Source: Entonaema liquescens (lineage: Eukaryota; Ascomycota; Sordariomycetes; Xylariales; Xylariaceae). From it: a stretch of 64,000 nt of DNA. The position numbers and the translations under genes were made by a program. The notes under the pieces are model-generated. The model saw only the letters and a list, made by a program, of their open reading frames with translations, was not told the DNA's origin and did no database searches. The stretch covers positions 434,001-498,000 of the forward strand of contig CADCSX010000003.1 in NCBI GenBank assembly GCA_902805475.1. The letters are read 5' to 3'. Shown piece by piece: positions 23,142 to 34,711 of the stretch (the stretch's first letter is position 1; the number at the start of each line of letters is the position of its first letter).

Positions 23142-23747
23142 TTACTCAGTGTCAAATAGGCCTAGATCCTCATCCCCCCTGCGCTCGTTGCCCTTAAGTT
23201 CATATTGCTTAAGGTCCTCAGGAATGTCCCCGTATCCAGCGTCGGCCTCGAGTAAGTCGTCGAACTTCTGCTTCACGTCCGCCGGAACTGAGTCGTCGTA
23301 CTTGAACTGGTGGTCCTCGAAAGCAACGGTGTCGGCTTGAACAACGCCCTGAGACTCGGCCCCTTGAAGCTCTGCGGGGACATCCTCTCGGGCTTCGAGA
23401 CCGCGCTTTTGGCCGCAGTAGTTGCAGTTCATCCACATAGAACCCTTGCAGTTCGCTGCGCCGATGCAAAATCGCGAGCCCGAAGCGGCCTTAGCGACTT
23501 CACCGCAGTTGGTAACCCCCTTTGCTTTGCAGATAGCTCCATAGGATGCGGGGGGGATTCCCAGGAATTCTGATGAAGAGACCACGCGTGAGCTGGAGGG
23601 ACCACCCGAGCAGCACTGCCAAGGTGCAATGCCGCTGCATTGGATGTAGTTTCCTCGGCATGTTGCGCTCCTGAAGTTACGGATTGTCACTCCAGATACT
23701 GACCCAGCGGCCATGGTGAAGGCAATAACAAGGGCGGAGAAATGCAT
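23142..23747 (-). CDS. Small secreted cysteine-rich protein with a charged C-terminal module
   Basis: Intronless, 201 residues. A signal peptide (MHFSALVIAFTMAAGSVSG) precedes a mature domain with ten cysteines (including QCSG, WQCCSGG, NCNYCG), enough for five disulfides. After a basic GQKRGLEARED, which could be a KR/R processing site, comes a cysteine-free, acidic ~85-residue tail containing FDDLL..Y.DIP.DLK.YE. The same module forms most of the 78-residue protein at 26881. No known family recognised. The architecture resembles fungal effectors or antimicrobial proteins, but the function is not shown by the sequence. A TATA-like box lies about 150 bases upstream. Confidence 0.8.
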   Translation of the reverse strand: MHFSALVIAFTMAAGSVSGVTIRNFRSATCRGNYIQCSGIAPWQCCSGGPSSSRVVSSSEFLGIPPASYGAICKAKGVTNCGEVAKAASGSRFCIGAANCKGSMWMNCNYCGQKRGLEAREDVPAELQGAESQGVVQADTVAFEDHQFKYDDSVPADVKQKFDDLLEADAGYGDIPEDLKQYELKGNERRGDEDLGLFDTE

Positions 23748-23899
23748 TGTGATAAGTAGATTGGTTAAATAGTTGAATAGATAAGTGGTTTTGTAGATAG
23801 GTGGCTTGGTGGATAGGTAGAGTTGATTGCGTCTTGACTGTGGAATGATGAGTGTAGTCTGACTTTTTTGACTTGAAGTTTCGCGGTCGGTCTCCTACA

Positions 23900-23906
23900 T
23901 TATATA
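23900..23906 (-). promoter_or_regulatory. TATA-like box for the cysteine-rich gene at 23142
   Basis: TATATAA on the minus strand about 150 bases before the start codon, in AT-rich DNA. Confidence 0.4.
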
Positions 23907-25106
23907 CTTGAGTTCTGCAGTTCATTGTCTCGAAACTCAACAATACTATATTCTCTCTATCTTCTCTATCTTGATACTCCAGCATTGCTTTGCCAAGCAA
24001 TCACCGACTATTTGCCTACAGGGTTCCCCGGCTCTCAGCTCTCCGCCTCAAAGGATGCGGCAGAAAATGCAGATCGCATCGCAGATCAAGGCACGAAAAC
24101 CAGAGTCGTATTATGATCTACTCCGGTCGTACTGGGGTTTCCACGTGTAGGTGGTTATGCTGTCATAGTGGATTTCAGACTTACGGCACAGCGCCTTCGC
24201 CGCACCCAGAAAAATCCACCCAATGGGGAACGGTGCCAAATCGTACTTAACTCAACTACTAGCATGAATCAACCTTGAAGGATTCTATCTTAATCGGATG
24301 ACAACTGACTACGCGTCCGATAGTTCCATTGGCAGGTCCATTTATCCCCCTTTTGCGTATTTCACCTATCCTCGTCATGCGAATATCGCCAAACAACTTA
24401 CGAGTATCGGGGTCCGAAGTTTCCGCAAAGAGAACAGGGAATTCAAATGATTAATACTGGACATAGTGATTATTGGACTAAAAGGTAGGCACTTTTACTA
24501 TTGGTATAGACAACCTAAAGCCAGTCACCCGAGGTGTCTATGATAGTTTCACAATTCCAATATTATAAAAAATTCCATATGAGATAGTTATCTAGAATAA
24601 ACGACACTTTCTGCATATAGCAACGGATTCTCGAAGCTGGCTTAAGGGTCCTCGTAGAATAACGAGGTTGCTATTCTCGTATCTCTTAGTTCCACCTTTT
24701 GACAAGTATCAAGCTAAATGATCGACACTCTATTGAAACTAGTATTGAAAATACTCATTCCCACCGCCACAGCACGGCTCCTCAGCCCAGCAATTACGTC
24801 ACGCTATTAATCCCATCGTATCAATTCTCCAATCCCGTTGTGAGTATACTACGAGGCTGAGAAAAGTCATTCTCTCGAATTAAGAGTATTGGTCTATTCT
24901 ATACGCTTGGCTTCAGGACAACAGCAAAAACACTCATCTTGGCTAATGCCGATCAATTGGCTATTGAAATTCATGCTAGATGTCAACCACATCACTGTTG
25001 ACAAAAATAGCATTATGGAGCGAGTCGTGGCAGTCATCACGGTGTAAGGTAAGTAAAAGTCCTTCGTTTTAATATTTGTCAAAGTTTTTCACTAGGCAAG
25101 AAATTC

Positions 25107-25113
25107 TATATAA
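25107..25113 (+). promoter_or_regulatory. TATA box of the 25315 secreted-protein gene
   Basis: TATATAA about 130 bases upstream of the apparent 5' UTR intron, followed by a CA-rich leader typical of well-expressed fungal genes. Confidence 0.5.
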
Positions 25114-25238
25114 GTCTCTTACCTCTCCGACAATATATCGAATAATTCACATCCAGAATCACACACAATCTACACAAACACAAACAATATCAAACATTCA
25201 TCATTACCAACTCTTCAACCACACACACCAAGTCAACT

Positions 25239-25288
25239 GTATGTTAGCCACTTCGTCGCTACCTAAGCACTTCGACTAACTATCTCAG
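25239..25288 (+). other. Probable 5' UTR intron
   Basis: A 50-base stretch with a GTATGT donor, GACTAAC branch site and CTCAG acceptor in the CA-rich leader, ending 26 bases before the start codon of the secreted-protein gene. Confidence 0.55.
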
Positions 25289-25314
25289 TTTTTCGACAAC
25301 TTCAATCCATCAAA

Positions 25315-25635
25315 ATGCAGACCGTCACAGCACTCGTTTCCATCCTCGCTTTCATGCCTGGTCTACTTGTCAACGCATGCGATTGCCACCACAACAACGA
25401 CGCTGGCCGATGGAAGGGTTCTCAAACCCCCGCCGATTCCATCTTGGAGCTTTGTCAAAACGGAGGTTCCTGCAAGGAGAACGGTCAAGGAGCTAGACTC
25501 TGCGCTGTGGGCGATGTATCCCAGTGCCTCTGCGCCTACAACGCAGCTAAGAGCTGGCAGAGCAAGCATGGAGACTGGTTCTTGTGGTCTGCCATCAACT
25601 GTGGTGACCTTACGATCACTATGAACGCTGCTTAA
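25315..25635 (+). CDS. Small secreted protein with eight cysteines, 106 residues
   Basis: Intronless coding region. The signal peptide is MQTVTALVSILAFMPGLLVNA, and the mature chain of ~85 residues begins CDCHHNN and has eight cysteines, predicting four disulfides. A TATA box, CA-rich leader and 5' UTR intron support it as an expressed gene. It has no recognised domain. Size, secretion and cysteine content make it an effector-like candidate. Its 5' neighbour on the other strand is another cysteine-rich secreted protein. Confidence 0.8.
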   Translation: MQTVTALVSILAFMPGLLVNACDCHHNNDAGRWKGSQTPADSILELCQNGGSCKENGQGARLCAVGDVSQCLCAYNAAKSWQSKHGDWFLWSAINCGDLTITMNAA

Positions 25636-26880
25636 TCACTTCATGTATATATATTCGCACGGATATGATTTCTATGTTGCCGTTGCTTTTCATTTCTGAT
25701 GGCAACATCGTTAACCATTATTACAACATCTGATTCTTTTTACTGCAAACCAATTTTATGGAGACTAAGATGCTCAAGCAAGTACTATATATGATCCAGT
25801 GCAAAGTGACAGTGACTCTTGATCATCTTCCGAAGTAGCACCTACATTCTTCTAGAAATATTATCCGCGTATATCCTGCCTCGTCGTATAAGTTGAAATG
25901 AGTCGTCCGGGGACTGCTGTTAGTTACTAGTACCAGGTATCCAAGCAGGGGCTAGGTATATCAATCAGGCCCCCCCTAGTCGCCCACAGACAAATTCAAC
26001 GTCCCGTCTATTTCGCCAATATACCTAAGGTACCTAGGTACCCCATATCATAGGGTTTCTTTGTGATTGGCTTTCGCACCCGACGTGCAACGTTCACACA
26101 CCGTCTTCTCGGTAGAAACTCCACATTCCCCCAATCTTCCTCTAGCTATTTGATAGAACTTGCGGATTGAGTCCGAATTTTGCAGATCATCGAGTAACTA
26201 CTAGTATTCAAACAACCTAAGGCAGAAAGACGTCGGAAATACTGGTGCACACCCACTACGAACATAGGTATACAAGTACATCGGATTACAAAAAAAGACT
26301 TATGCAACAATTAAACCCCCCCTCCCCCGAGAATCATTGCGGTAAATACTAGGTACCTAGGTAGTTAGTAAATGTCAACTTGACATTTATAGTTTCTTAG
26401 TCTTGCAGCTATTTTCATATAGTAAGTGAAGAAGTTATGGTGTGTTATTTGGGCCCGTGCACCATCTTTTGACTTCTTTCTGCTAGGATATTTACTAGTA
26501 GTGGAGATAGGCTGTGTTTATACCTAAGTAAGCTAAGGTACTGGGCTTTTGAGTGTTTCGAGTGCTTTTCTATTTATTGAACAAATCTACCTAGTAGATG
26601 CAACTAAAAATTGAATTTGGAGATATATTGGTTGCATCAATAGCTATTTTTGTTGTTGTTCCACGTGGTTGTACGTCACATAACGTGGCTGTGTGGAATT
26701 AAAAGCGATGACGTAAAAGCAGCCGGGGGAGTGGGATACCCCTGAGATATAAATATTCCTATATTTATCTTGCATCGCAGCCTACCTCTTACTATCACCC
26801 AAATACGTCCTTATGAAAAAACTGTAGGCGATAAGCAACACCTCTAGCTGTTATTCACTTTTGATTTTTCGATTAGAAAA
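25636..26880. other. Intergenic with palindromic CCTAGGTA motifs
   Basis: Contains ACCTAGGTACC-like palindromes near 26030-26042 and 26350-26365 and an AT-rich promoter stretch before 26881. No gene seen. Confidence 0.5.
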
Positions 26881-27117
26881 ATGACCTCCCAGCAGCCAGT
26901 CATAAGACCAGACCACGTCACTAAAGAAGTAAAACCGGATATTATCTCTATCGACTCCCATAGATTCCGTATCAACTATGACGTCCCACAGCAAATTACC
27001 GACCGTTTTTACGACTTGTTGGATCAGGACGACGTCAAGTATGAAGATATCCCAGATGATTTAAAGGAATACGAAGTACACGATCCGCCTGAGAAAGAGA
27101 CGGAAGCATCTACTTAG
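26881..27117 (+). CDS. 78-residue intracellular protein sharing a module with the 23142 secreted protein
   Basis: Single exon, no signal peptide, no cysteine and strongly charged. Residues ~25-68 (H-x-F…VP…F-x-DLL…Y-x-DIP-x-DLK-x-YE) align with the C-terminal tail of the secreted protein at 23142-23747: about 18 identities in 42 positions with one gap. Such conservation in two otherwise unrelated reading frames is the main evidence that it is real. No family is recognised. It could be a stand-alone copy of a folding, targeting or inhibitory module, but that is inference. Confidence 0.65.
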   Translation: MTSQQPVIRPDHVTKEVKPDIISIDSHRFRINYDVPQQITDRFYDLLDQDDVKYEDIPDDLKEYEVHDPPEKETEAST

Positions 27118-29075
27118 TATTAGCACTGCAACTATCGACTATCATCAATTCTGTGTCGGCTTGGACGCACCGCAGCACGTCTTAAGTCCTCCAAACCAAC
27201 TACTACAAAGAAGTAGAGAAATTGTGCATTCGCATATTTCGAACAAATTGAAGGAGTATAGGGTGTCAGGTACGACTAGGGGGAACGAGAATGCAATACC
27301 GAGTTAACCTCTCATTACACAACAACCACCATTAAGTATATCTTATCTATGTGGAAACTAATGCAACTTATTGAAAAGTTGGGATCCGTCTAATGGAATT
27401 GGACAACAAAGATAACTAGATGAATGGGCCGACTAGCCAACTATAAAGCCATGAACTCCGAAAGGAGGGGCCTTGTATTTGCAGCGTTTCCCCAGATATC
27501 AATATTCCAATACTACGTATACTTCCTATTGTGTCTCGAAGCACCGGAATGTCTCATGAAGTGCTTTTATCACAAGACAATATAGTAACGTGTGATAGTT
27601 AGTCAACATTGGTTGCTACATGTTTAAGAACCTTGAATATTCAGATTAATTATTTTGGATTAGGTACTAGCCTACATCATAAATAATCCGAAAAAGATAC
27701 TTATTACCTACACATGTAAACCAACACAAAATAACTAGTAATATTCGAAATGTAGCCATATCATTAAGCTCTTAGGACATCTTAAAACACGGTAAACAAA
27801 TGACTAAAGAGATTGTGGAATCCCCAATATAACTGGCGTAACTTTGGATTTCGACGCTAGCGCCATTGTGAGATATAGAGGTGGGAAACGAGCTTACGCT
27901 TTTTCTTCATATTAATACATCTATTATAGCACTGGTGATCAATCATAGTGTGGGAATGCTACTTTCGTTACCTAAGACATGTTCGATGTGACGAGACTTG
28001 CAGTATTACCCTTGGTTTGACTCGTAATGCAGTAGAGTAGTTGGAGTAGAAGGGGAATCGGGAACACAACCGTAACCCCCTTTAGAGGAACTTAAAAGAA
28101 TCATCTGATGTCGTAATATGGATTTAAGTGTGTCTCCCTGTGAATTTGAGTGCGCCCTTTCATCGCGATCCCGATATTTTATAGGATAAGGTGTTAAGTG
28201 AAACTAGCAAAATCTATGAAAAAAATGAAGTGGAATTGCCTGCCATTTTACCTTAGCTAATGTCTTATATTGACATAAGAGATGGACCTTTAAGGGAGCT
28301 ATGCTTCACCAAGTGTGCCGACGTTCCAAACACAAATGCTTGGTCAAATGGCATAATGACTTAAATTCCAGGTAAAGTCCCATTCCCCCAAGCTCTAGCA
28401 ATTGCTTCTATTCATACTCAGTTACTTCAGAAGCCTTCCATGCCCTGAAGTGTACTATTATCTATTTTTACAGTCCCATAACCATACGCAAGGCTTAATA
28501 GTATCATATGATTCAGATGCATCGCTTTTACTTCGCCCGTAGTAGTTAATCGGAGGACTCAAGAACCTTTCCAAGGGGATAAGGTTCACCGATCCACGAG
28601 CTAATGTTTAAAATCGACGATGCAGCTATGAGAGTTGTGTCGATACAGACGATCCTTACCCCAACCTGTTTAAACTACATTCCACACCTCACCTGCCTCT
28701 CAGTATCATAATACGCTATGACGGGTAGGAAATTTGATTTATACACTTATTCTTACGTATGTGGCTTATACTGAGACTCGACTTGACTCTCAGCATAGGT
28801 TTGAACCGATACTTCAGTCAATGCGTGTCGCCATTAGATCGGGGGTCATATATTTACCCTTACTATATATAGTCTCTACACCACCCCTCTAGCGATAGCA
28901 AGGTCTTAAAGTCTATAATCCAGTCCAATACTGATCACCTCTATGCTGGTATCATAGATCTTCAGGGCTACTGTTCGCCCGACTGGGGTCGTCCTCGGCA
29001 ATTAATAAGAAGAAGCAATCGTAAACACAACCACCCTATCGAAACTCGAGCGTCTTGCTTATCAAAATAACAGCC
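27118..29075. other. Long gene-free stretch
   Basis: About 1.96 kb with no open frame long enough to support and no repeat noticed. A TATA-like tatatatag at 28864-28872 precedes the gene that starts at 29076. Confidence 0.5.
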
Positions 29076-29751
29076 ATGATATTGCTCTTAATCGCCCTCC
29101 TTGCAGCCGCACTTGCGCCGCCTGCTCTCGCAGATTTCACAATATACATTGGAAAGAGCAACGATATAACGGATGTAGGAGTCACATACAGCTCAACGGA
29201 GATGCAGGTCCATGACCACGCGCCACTCAGTTGCTATGACATGGGCCACGTGGTTCCTATTTCAGCTAGCAGTAATAACGACGCTAGTAAAGGTCGCTGG
29301 GCATGCGATGGATGTAGTGCAAAAGCACCGAGGGACTGGGTCATTGATCGCTTTGAAATGTATAACAAGAATGATGCTGTGGGCCACTCAACGGACAACC
29401 CCGTTCCTTTATTTAACAGATCAACAGGTGCAGTTAGTACGTAGGACCCCGACTTCTCTCCAAATTTATATATCTACCTACATTAACTAACTACTTACAG
29501 CTTTATACGGGACAGGAAATAACAACTACGACATGAGAGATATCAATAATACTTTTCTTGGTACTTGTAACCGCCCTACCCACCCACAAGAGATGGACTG
29601 CTGGCAACTCATCTCTGCTACGTTTCTCACACATGTCTTTACTTGTAAGTCTGATGAATCAGCTAGTCACAGTAGATGGTTGAGGTGCTAATATTAACTA
29701 GGCACCACTGATCTTATCCCAAATGACGCGTTATGGATATCAGACGAATGA
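29076..29751 (+). CDS. Secreted cysteine-containing protein, 184 residues
   Basis: Three exons (29076-29436, 29501-29644, 29702-29751) with consensus introns of 64 and 57 bases, joined in frame. The signal peptide (MILLLIALLAAALAPPALA) starts at the first ATG in frame. The mature protein carries six cysteines (SCYD, ACDGC, TCNR, DCWQ, FTC). No known domain. It sits alone in a gene-poor region with two other small secreted proteins, an arrangement often seen for effector genes. Confidence 0.72.
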
Positions 29752-31849
29752 AGACTGACTTGAAAAAGCTACGGATCGGTGGCATATGGATGAATTACGA
29801 TACAAGCGATTTGATTTCTATTTCGTTCGAAAACATATTATACTGCGGGCACGTTCAGACCACTGAGCCAAGGTTACTTCCATTCGAACTGGGATTTCTC
29901 TTCAGGAATATCATTATTGTTAACTCGTGTAATATTCAAGTTATTGTACTGTCTATTTTTGATAACTCAACGGTAAAAGAAAAGAGGATATAGGAAAGGT
30001 ATGTGAGAGTGTCTCGGAAAATAAGGCCGGATAGGTTATCAATATTTATAGTCACCTACCTACTCTCAAAAATTGATACCAAACCGAATCAGGTTACCAT
30101 TCTCTTTAATAGTTCGCACCTGAAAGAAGGGCTGCGGAGAAAGTAATACTAGCTGCCAGTGATAGGTTACAATTACCGAGCTTACCTAGATACATGAATT
30201 GATGCATTTGTTAATCTTCAGCACCGCCCCCGCTAGAACATTCCAATGGCTGACGCTGTGAAACATCCTAATCAGCTACTAGTAACACCATCTGCCTACT
30301 ACGTTGTGTTACCGTTACCGTTACCGTTTCCTGAGGACGAAGAAGTTGTGTATCCCAACCTCTGGGTTATAATAGGCTGGCGGTAAGTGTCATATCATAT
30401 ATCATACTAATATTATGCACACATACATACAAAACGCACATATAGCCTCCATTGTAGGGCAACAAGTGGATTCCGCATTCAGTATCAGGATGCGTCAGCT
30501 ACGTGCTTGGCGTCTCTCAGGTTCACCCTGCATATGCTTACGACTCTGCGAGGCTCTGCGAGCTAATCATAGGATTGTGGCTTTCTGAGGCATCCTACAG
30601 AGTCTTATAGTAAGAAAGTATTATAGGGTAGGCCAAATACATTGGTAAGCCATTTAATTCAGTATGTCCCCATCTTATTTATAATAGATTCTCGATGAAC
30701 GTGAACCGTAACATAACCTAGAATTACTATATCTACGTTGCAATATGCTCTAAAGAGGTATATAGGTACAGCTTAGCGAATCCCTACGCTACACTCGACC
30801 AGTTACACCAATCCGCGACCGATCCGCCGTTCGAAGCTATGGATTTATGAAAATATCGGAAAAGCGAAGCAACATTGGACAGGCTAGGGAACGGTGATCG
30901 AAAGTCGTTGAATGGTCCCCACAGGACCCTATGTTTCCCCTTGCCTTGAAGCGCAGCAGCCGCCGTCCCACTATACGAAGCCTATATGCGCATTAAACCA
31001 CGTTGATCGGTCTATCAAACGTGTTAGCGCTCGAGATTTTACCTTACTGGACGATCGTACTTGGATCATATCAAACATAGGGGAACCACCAATCGGTTTC
31101 AATGGTACGGTACCTCCCTTCTTAGATATCTGGAACTGTCAATTAACTTTCTCCTGATGTAGTCTGTCATTCATATCTCCCATGTTGACAAGGACATCGA
31201 TGTACGATAGCGGTGCTTCTCAACGATTGTCCTGAAGCTATAACATTTGCTCCTTACGGATCCTACGATGATAATCAACTTGGCGAGGGATGGGAACCCC
31301 GGCACAGGGAACTCTGAAGGATTGGAGACACAGGACATTATCGCAATAGCAATAGGTATACCGACATTTATTGTGGCAGTCGTTGGAGTATACTTAGCGT
31401 ATCAGAAGAGACCTCGAAGTTTATTCCAGAGACTGTGTTGGTCTGACTGATGGTCTTCTTCCGCATTGGGGCCCGCCTCCCTCCCCTATGCTATAATAAC
31501 CCGCTATATTATGCAAACGGCTGGATCGCTTTACCATCGATTACCGCTCCATCACCGGAGAGACCGTACAAAGCTAATACTGCTGCAGCTATGATAGTCT
31601 ATAGAATATATTGTAACTTTAGAGAGCCTCTTCTTCTCATCCATGGTGCATGTTACTTGTAATATTTAACCCTTCGATGTAAATTTACTCAACACATTAT
31701 AATTGCGACAGCAAGGAGTTCGGGCGTGGCTCCGTTACCCTCTTTAAATCCCCTGTGAAGAGGTTTAAGTAACAGCGTCCACTCTAGACACTCGTATATC
31801 CCGGTGCTGTCTATATACGGCCTTAAGCATGTAACCAGTGTTTCCTGAT
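29752..31849. other. Intergenic, possible gene remnants
   Basis: Holds two open stretches of interest. One is 30912-31157. The other, 31247-31450, encodes a clear transmembrane helix (DIIAIAIGIPTFIVAVVGVYLAY) followed by basic residues. I could not join them with convincing splice sites, so no gene is called. Confidence 0.35.
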
Positions 31850-33476
31850 TCACCCTAGTCGCGCAGGACCTTTGATCACTTTCGGGTACACGTACGACCC
31901 ATTACTGAGAGCCTCGCTCGGTGCATAGAGCCGTAATATAGAATCGTTAATAACCTAAGCCTTGTCACAAGTAAGTTTACTACTTACAAATCAGATTGAA
32001 AGGTCCCGGAGAGCTTGGCGATGGAAGCCAGCTATCATGTGTTAACAGTTAATATATGATATCAAGGGGGAAATAACTACTTACTTAGACGTCCAATTTG
32101 CGGGCGGTTTTGGCGCCTGTACAAGAATGTCGAAAGGCGCGTCGGTGCTCGTACCGTACACAGAAGTCCCATCGGAGTAAGTAAGATTGCTACGGTCGCC
32201 CAGAGAGTAACAATTGATCGAGTTTGACACCAGCCCTTTTCCGAGTTATACAGCGTGATGCTCCAGAAGCCAATATCAGTTACCGGTGGTTTACCAGCGA
32301 AACTCAACGTGTAGGACTCGTTGGTCCCGAGTGCGAATTCTCTCAGATAGACTGGATAGAGAGCTTGGTCGTTTGTCAAGGCAAGGTACCCGAACCGTGC
32401 AACGGCAGCTCGCGCTTTATAATTGTCGCCATATGTTCCGAAAAGAGAGGGGCGAGGCATCACCCATCCATTACTTAGATTTTTCACGAATTGCAGCGAA
32501 CGCGTGTAATTGCTAATCGAACTGTTGGCTGCCTTATAAGCCTCCGCTAGGTTGACACAAGCGGGGCGCCGATATGTCCCATCCTCGCCAAGACCAGCAA
32601 GTGAGAGCTTCGATGTAGTCTCTATAGGTAGTAAAGGTTGACCATTAGTCGGAGGCACCGTCTCGTTGAAGCGTGAGATAAGCCGGGGAAGGTTCTCCAC
32701 TTTCGAATAGGTAGGAGATGTTGGTGAATAACTTGTCGTTCAGCTCAGGACCGATTGGCTCACCGCATCGTTCAATAGTATTGGTACTAAACTTCTGTTG
32801 AATTTCATTCACTACTTTCACATCGTGGTCCTGGTATTTCAGGACAATCCTGATAAGAAGGTATCCTAGCGTCCTCGGCGCGTATATTGTCCCCTGGTAT
32901 GTCGAGTCCGATTCTACCACTAGCTTTCCAGCAGTAGCCGACTCTATCGCAGACGTGAGCAGATATTTCCCGGCCTTGGTATGCGCAAGAGTACCAAGGT
33001 TAACATAATTGTCTCCTTCACTGGGACTTTGGTTAGTCACATACAGAAACTTCATATATATCGGTTTTCACTTACGGAGTGTAGAAAGATACACCGTAGT
33101 ATCTGTTCGAATCTACTTCTGGGATTGTGATCACTATATTCTTTCGCGATACATCGTAACACTGGTTCATGTATAGGGTATCTACGTTCGGGCTGACGAT
33201 GGCCGTCTGTTGAGGCGTTACCAATACCGTATTTTTGTATAATTGATTCGCGGGGAGGCCTTTCGGGGGGCCGACGTATGCCTGTGCGTAAGACGCCAAA
33301 GGTTCGCCGTACTGAGTAAATTAGCGCCTATTCGGTGCCTGGGGATGACCGGCATTAGGTATTACCGCAATTGCAAACTCCGTAGCTGACTGCGCAGGGC
33401 AGATAGAATCCCTGACAAGCATTCGAGCTGAAGTTTTCCCTATCAAGGAGACTGCCAAGAAATCTGTTACTTTCAT
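31850..33476 (-). pseudogene. DUF1254/DUF1214 domain protein, frameshifted
   Basis: Inferred exons: 33476-33366, 33311-33076, 33020-32085, 32031-31988, 31954-31850. The first two introns (54 and 55 bases) are clean and in frame. DUF1254 landmarks are SPNVDTLYMNQCYDVS, NRYYGVSFYTP and NYVNLGTLAHTKAGKYLL. DUF1214 landmarks are GFWSITLYN, then in another frame YSLGDRS, NWLPSPSSPGPFNLI and LRLYAPSEAL. The frame breaks near 32705 (one extra base) and near 32237 (one missing base), and the last junction is out of phase. Proteins of this pair are found in bacteria and fungi and their function is unsettled. Either a young pseudogene or a gene with assembly errors. Confidence 0.75.
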
Positions 33477-34711
33477 CTTGTGCGGGTATGCAAATATGTG
33501 AGTAGTGATTCTAGAATTGCAAAGTAACCGTTCTGATTAATTTCAACGAGTATGGTCTAGGTTCTCATGATAATGATCTATGCGGTGGGAATATATATAA
33601 ATCTTCGCCTTGCTTTTGAGTCGAGTGCTGATCTGCGACGCTGGACTTTCCCATCATGAGCACAGGGATGTATTCAGCTTCTGTCAGATCTGTTGGTTAC
33701 AGCCTTCAACGTTACGAGATTTAAACTACGCATAAAGGTGAAGATATAAGACCTAGATTTTCCGTTAGTACAGAACTGCCCACCTATTTTCATTTTTACC
33801 AATTGTATCCATGCGTTAGCATTGTTTTCAATTGGGTGTTGGTCAGCCCCTGCTAAGTCAAGGGAATGATCGATGCTTGGCGCACCGAGGCAATGGATCA
33901 ATTTTGTGAATTGCGGCGCAGGTTCCGAGGCAGATATCTCATTCTTCGTGCGGTAAGAAATGGCTTAGATGCGTGCCTAGGTTGGTCTGATCTATACGAA
34001 TTCAGGCGACGCGTCCTCGATTCCATAACCTCGTACGGGCTCGCTCCTTGTAGGATCGAAGATCTGGTGGGAGCAAATCCTAGCTATGGATGCAGCTTAC
34101 CATCTACCGGCATCTAGATAAACATGCCATGGCCCCTACCACTAGATCTCTTGGCTATCGACATCTAAGATCAAAAATCCTTATTTAATTTGGTATGGCA
34201 TCGGCTCCTACAAGGCCATGCCAACTCTTCGCCTAACAAGGAAGTGGTATTCATACTTCTTGCTTGCAAGTTGCGACCTCACACTCGTCGCGTTTGATAA
34301 ACGAAGTAGAATAGCAAGCAGATATCTAGCGCATTATCTCTAGATCAAATCGCTCTTCTGTGGAATGCCAAAAACTGAATGTTGGGTTTTAATCTGATTT
34401 TCTCGTCCCCATCGCCAAGCGCAACGCCACAGGGGAATGCACAAGCCACCCCCTATTTCCAGTACTTTAAAAAGGAGGTCGATAGTCCAGCCCTAGCAAC
34501 ATCTCTAAAGCCGCAATATTAGAAAGTTGGCTCGAGAAAATATACACGTCGCTAGTAAGGAGAACCGCTTCCCCGACGTTTAATCGCAACTCAATCCAAT
34601 AGCACGTGGTGTCACCTACCCACGAGCTCATGTCCTTGCTACTTGACCCCTATCATCCTGGCCTGAAGACCAATGGCTGTTCTAACAAGTGTAAAGTTTC
34701 GCGCGACAAAT
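33477..34711. other. Intergenic, nothing recognised
   Basis: Short frames without motifs between two minus-strand genes. Confidence 0.45.

Larger units (their letters stand above)
23748..25314. other. Shared upstream region of two divergent secreted-protein genes
   Basis: Holds the promoter of the minus-strand gene (start 23747) and of the plus-strand gene (start 25315). No other gene supported between them. Confidence 0.5.

Noticed and set aside
33044..33075. 26-base intron in the DUF1254 gene ending at the first AG
   Set aside because: Too short for fungal splicing; a 55-base intron ending at 33021 keeps the frame and restores the NYVNLG block.
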